In this document: positions 62,196-64,000 of the stretch, piece by piece
Layout: each line of letters starts with the position of its first letter
Numbering within the stretch: the stretch's first letter is position 1
Assembly (NCBI GenBank): GCA_037447605.1
Contig: CM074805.1
Span: 2,988,972-3,052,971, forward strand
DNA length: 64,000 nucleotides
DNA from: Zygnema circumcarinatum
Lineage: Eukaryota > Streptophyta > Zygnematophyceae > Zygnematales > Zygnemataceae
Direction: 5' to 3'
Position numbers and translations under genes: made by a program
Notes under the pieces: generated by a model
The model's input: only the letters and a program-made list of their open reading frames with translations
Databases searched by the model: none
Told to the model about the DNA's origin: nothing

Positions 62196-62335
62196 GGAGG
62201 GAGAGAGCGAGAGCGAGAGAGAAAGAGAGCGAGGAGAGAGAGAGAGAGTGAAAGAGGGAGAGAGAGAGACGAGGCAGATTGAGAGAAGTGAGAGAGAACG
62301 CACGGCGAGCGCAGAGTGAGAGAAAGAGAAAGCGG
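62196..62335. repeat. GA-rich microsatellite before the SemiSWEET-like start
   Basis: Interrupted (GA)n and GAGAAAG units on the plus strand, ending about 90 bp before the ATG. Probably promoter or 5' UTR; GA tracts are common plant core-promoter features. Confidence 0.8.
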
Positions 62336-62420
62336 GGCGAGGCGAGGCGCGCACGCGAGAGATCCCATCCGAAGTTTGAGACGAAATCGAAGAGGCGCGG
62401 GAGGATCACGGAGGGCCGCC

Positions 62421-63008
62421 ATGGCTGCCGGCCACATGTGGCACGCGATGGACACGGTCGGCCTGGCGGGGGGGGGGCTCGTCGCGCTCTCCCTCGCGCC
62501 GCAAGTGTGGAAGTCCTTCCGGACGCTCTCCACCGCCGACATCAGCTTCCACTGGTCGCGCCCCCCCCCCTCCTCCCTCTCCATCTTCAACCCAAAATAC
62601 GCGATGACATCTTTCTGAAAAGCAGCGCCCGCCTTTCTGCCGACCTAAAAACTGGCGCCCTTACCCTCTCCCCTTTGCATGCACTCGCGCAGGCTGGGCG
62701 TGTACGGCGCAGGCATCGTCATTCTGAACGTGTACGCGGCGTTCTATCAGCTGTGGGCGATCTTTGTGCCGCAGACGATAGAGCTGGTCTTCATCTTCGT
62801 CCTGGCGGGCCTGAAAGTGTACGTGGAGGTGCTGGGCGCGCGGGGAGGGGGCGGCGCCGAGAGCAAGGAGGGCGAAGAAGTGGCGGCGGGGGATGCGCTC
62901 CCCGCCTGCTGCTGCATTTGTATTGGAGCTCTTGAGGACGGAAAAGTGACGGAGTTGAAGTTGAGAGAGGGTGAACCAAAGAGTGGGTCGGGCAGTGTAG
63001 AGAGGTAG
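62421..63008 (+). CDS. Single PQ-loop, SemiSWEET-like membrane protein (2 exons)
   Basis: Probable sugar or small-solute transporter subunit of the MtN3/SWEET (PQ-loop) clan. Exons 62421-62554 and 62693-63008 join in phase (TG|G), 450 nt, 149 aa. There are three hydrophobic helices: residues about 10-27 (VGLAGGGLVALSLAPQVW, with the PQ motif), about 47-65 (GVYGAGIVILNVYAAFYQLW) and about 72-89 (IELVFIFVLAGLKVYV). The first helix is followed by the conserved polar loop KSFRTLSTADIS. Three helices is half of a SWEET, as in bacterial SemiSWEETs, which work as dimers. A Cys-rich, then charged tail of about 55 residues (PACCCICIGALEDGKV) follows and is unusual. The donor GTCGCG is weak but gives exact frame and family fit. 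Substrate cannot be deduced. Confidence 0.78.
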
Positions 63009-63532
63009 TGTGTGGGGTTTATGTTTATTTGCGTAGGTTTAAAGAGGAGCGTGATCGAGAGAGGTTCAGTGAGGGCAGAAGCATGCCTGCCTGCATGTAT
63101 GCATGCCTCCATGCATCATGCATGTATGCATGCATGCACGTGGCGCCATTGAGCTCCTATGAAGTTAATTAGACGGACCACAAAAGGGCCCGCCTGCCAG
63201 CGCACGATGCGCTCCCCTCCCCTCTTCGGGAACTCGTGGTTTCGGTCCCTGGAAATCTTTATCTAGTGGCTCTAATTTAGACATTTCCATTTTTCAAACA
63301 CAATTTTGTTAGGAGACTGATATTCTCACACCCTTTTTGGCTCGTTACAGACCATTTTTCGCTGGGCAGATTTTATTTTAGAAAAAAATGAGTTAAAAAC
63401 GGAAAATGCCTTTTTTCACACCTTTTTGTCTAGGTATACACCTTTTGTCGCCGGCCATATTTTATTTTAGAAAAAAAAGGGTTAAAACCCCTAAAAACCC
63501 ATCTTATTTTGAGTGCGTCAATACCACCCGCA
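63009..63532. other. 3' flank of the SemiSWEET-like gene with simple and tandem repeats
   Basis: Holds an alternating purine-pyrimidine GCATGCAT-rich stretch (63081-63140) and a diverged tandem duplication with a period of about 89 bp (63327-63490, ATTTTATTTTAGAAAAAAA in both units). No exon recognised. Confidence 0.6.
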
Positions 63533-64000
63533 CCCCCCCCCCCCCTTGTAAGCAGTTCGCGCAACGCAACAGGAGGTGGAGTTCGCTACGCGACAAGAGG
63601 TGATCGGAGATCTGCAAGCATTGCCGAAGGGGGAAAATGGCATTGAACTGCCAAAAAAAAAAAATGAAATGAAATGACATGCGAAAAAAAAAAAAAAATG
63701 AAATGAAATGAAATGGCATTGCAAAAGGCATTAGATCTCTGGGAGAGAGTAGCCATTGCTGCGGATCATGAAAGCCATTATTGCCAGCAGCAACATGCGC
63801 AACACCGACTAAGTGTAAATTGTTAGAACTTTCCCTAGAGCTGTCCAGCAAGGCTCCGCATGAGCTCACCATTCATGCTGTTCAAGTTTTTGTTGGAAGG
63901 AGAACATTGTATAAGATGCTGGAGGAGTGCAGCCCTCACTGACCTCTCCTGACACGTTGCGCGAACTGCTTACAAGGGGGGGGGGGGGGGGGGGGGGGGG
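63533..64000. mobile_element. Inverted-repeat (TIR) element at the window edge
   Basis: The left arm is a run of 13 C followed by TTGTAAGCAGTTCGCGCAACG (63546-63566). The right arm is its exact reverse complement (63955-63975), followed by a G run that reaches position 64000. Weaker matching (CAGGAG) continues inward on both sides. The interior has two A-runs with GAAAT repeats (63650-63715) and no transposase. The target duplication cannot be tested because the window ends. A non-autonomous DNA transposon is the likeliest reading. Confidence 0.65.

Larger units (their letters stand above)
60502..62420. promoter_or_regulatory. Intergenic region and SemiSWEET-like promoter
   Basis: From left to right: iterated AGTGCGAC units (60911-60956), a GC-rich stretch from 61.3 kb with a TGACGTCAC element (61419-61427), a CCAAT cluster (61552-61676), a palindrome with G-box core (61821-61836), several TGACG motifs to 62.0 kb, and a GA-rich tract (62196-62335) directly before the start codon. 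No exon recognised. Confidence 0.55.

Noticed and set aside
63976-64000. Terminal G run as a sequencing artefact
   Set aside because: It mirrors the 13 C run at 63533 and continues an exact 21 nt inverted repeat, so at least part of it is real; the exact length is not trustworthy.

Overview
The window is nuclear DNA of a green plant, most likely a streptophyte alga or an early-diverging land plant. Evidence: intron-rich genes with GT-AG borders, a complete kinesin-like calmodulin-binding protein (MyTH4-FERM-coiled coil-motor), a plant-type MED14, an ALF4/glomulin homologue and a DUF1639 protein of plant type. The species cannot be named from sequence alone. There are no prokaryotic, organellar, rRNA, tRNA or CRISPR features.

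Layout: (1) 849-5074, minus: SKP2A-like F-box/LRR protein, 9 exons in one continuous frame (449 aa) with an unexpected PPR-like N-terminus. (2) 8309-19401, minus: KCBP, 22 exons, 1,321 aa. (3) 21756-25758, plus: ORC6, 11 exons, about 312 aa, divergent from KCBP across a 2.35 kb GC-rich gap. (4) 25759-30430: repeat-rich accessory stretch with a TA-flanked MITE, a 172 bp tandem duplication, GC-rich hairpins and copies of a dispersed repeat with a palindromic core. (5) About 30432-33146, plus: DUF1639 protein. (6) 34385-38073, plus: unrecognised 584 aa zinc-ribbon-like protein with a GC-AG intron. (7) 39051-48955, plus: MED14, 6 exons, 2,051 aa, with a second TA-flanked MITE in intron 2. (8) About 49818-54950, minus: HMG-box protein. 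(9) 55963-60501, plus: ALF4/glomulin-like, 14 exons, 712 aa. (10) 62421-63008, plus: single-PQ-loop SemiSWEET-like membrane protein. (11) 63533-64000: inverted-repeat element running off the window edge.

For seven genes (the SKP2A-like protein, KCBP, ORC6, the zinc-ribbon protein, MED14, ALF4 and the SemiSWEET-like protein) I placed every exon border by matching splice phase and protein homology, and the summed lengths are multiples of three. The genes are ordinary nuclear housekeeping or cell-cycle genes: SCF substrate recognition, cullin-ligase inhibition, replication origin licensing, division/trichome kinesin, Mediator. There is no operon-like logic. Several start sites lie next to CT/GA-rich microsatellites in GC-rich islands. 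The most unusual signals are the PPR-like F-box fusion, two pogo/Emigrant-like MITEs, the dispersed palindromic-core repeat, a long perfect palindrome at 55672-55701, the inverted-repeat element at the right edge, and the SemiSWEET-like gene.
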